A stretch of 6,147 nucleotides of DNA from Bacillota bacterium (GTDB lineage Bacteria; Bacillota; Bacilli; Lactobacillales; Aerococcaceae). Below, piece by piece: positions 5,925-6,147 of the stretch. Each line of letters opens with the position of its first letter. Positions within the stretch are counted from its first letter, which is position 1. The position numbers and the translations under genes were made by a program. The stretch covers positions 1 through 6,147 of the forward strand of contig JAEZWY010000152.1 of NCBI GenBank assembly GCA_023442905.1. Direction: 5' to 3'. The notes under the pieces are model-generated. The model did no database searches. It saw nothing but the letters and a program-made list of their open reading frames with translations, and was not told where the DNA came from.

Positions 5925-6147
5925 ATGTGGCGTTTGATTAAGCGAATTCCACTATGGGCTATGTTTGGGGCAGTTGTTTTTGCCTTAACACAGGCCATGG
6001 GGGAATTATTACTGCCAACGCAGACTGCTCGAATCATCGATGACGGTGTTGCAGCAGGAGATATGCAGGCTATCTACCGTATTGGTGGACAGATGATCTT
6101 GATTACGATTTTAGTGATTATTTCTGCAGGTATCTCTGTATATATTT
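5925..6147 (+). CDS. ABC exporter, fused membrane/ATP-binding type, N-terminal 74 residues (3' end outside window)
   Basis: This open frame begins at ATG 5925 with AAAGGAGG (5911-5918) 6 bases upstream and runs off the right edge. The first residues (MWRLIKRIP) are basic, then hydrophobic segments appear at about 11-31 and 54-74. ELLLPTQTARIIDDGVAAGD (27-46) is the characteristic end of the first helix and the extracellular loop start of type IV (ABC_membrane/ABCB-like) exporters, especially one half of heterodimeric multidrug exporters such as LmrCD, BmrCD or YfiBC. Family members are about 570-600 residues and carry an ATPase domain after six helices; none of that is visible here. A partner gene directly downstream would be expected if it is heterodimeric. 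Drug export is only one possible role; peptide or lipid export cannot be excluded. Confidence 0.85.
   Translation, partial: MWRLIKRIPLWAMFGAVVFALTQAMGELLLPTQTARIIDDGVAAGDMQAIYRIGGQMILITILVIISAGISVYI

Overview
The window looks like chromosomal DNA of a low-GC Gram-positive bacterium (Firmicutes/Bacillota). It is AT-rich by eye, has strong AGGAGG-type ribosome binding sites and TATAAT-type promoters, uses a TTG start once, and carries a bmp/nup-type nucleoside ABC transporter. Gene content and protein style suggest Lactobacillales (perhaps near Aerococcaceae or Carnobacteriaceae), but the sequence alone does not fix the genus.

Region 1 (1-2710, + strand) is the 3' part of a nucleoside uptake operon. 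It holds the C-terminal half of the double-ATPase subunit (NupO-like, cut by the left edge) and two membrane permeases (NupP- and NupQ-like). All three genes overlap, which fits translational coupling and stoichiometric assembly. The lipoprotein receptor gene (bmpA/nupN type) that usually precedes nupO would lie off the left edge. A perfect palindrome with T-tracts (2732-2765) ends this operon and also serves the convergent genes on the other side.

Region 2 (2781-4443, - strand) is a two-gene operon. A beta-propeller lactonase of the 6-phosphogluconolactonase (YkgB/Pgl) family is transcribed first, followed 16 bp later by a flavin-reductase-like FMN-binding split-barrel protein whose ribosome binding site abuts the lactonase stop codon. 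Lactonase activity would link to the oxidative pentose phosphate pathway; the flavoprotein's substrate cannot be told.

Region 3 (4444-4593) is a 150-bp divergent promoter region. Each direction has a TATAAT-containing promoter, and a 7-4-7 inverted repeat touches both proposed -35 boxes. A cre-like sequence lies in the lactonase promoter spacer.

Region 4 (4594-6147, + strand) holds an AI-2E/YueF-family membrane transporter and, after 95 bp with a candidate promoter and no clear terminator, the first 74 codons of an ABC exporter of the fused membrane-ATPase type, cut by the right edge. No tRNA, rRNA, CRISPR array, insertion sequence, phage gene or pseudogene was recognised. The region reads as ordinary housekeeping and transport DNA, and I found no convincing new system. 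The best points to check are the start of nupP and the shared divergent control region.
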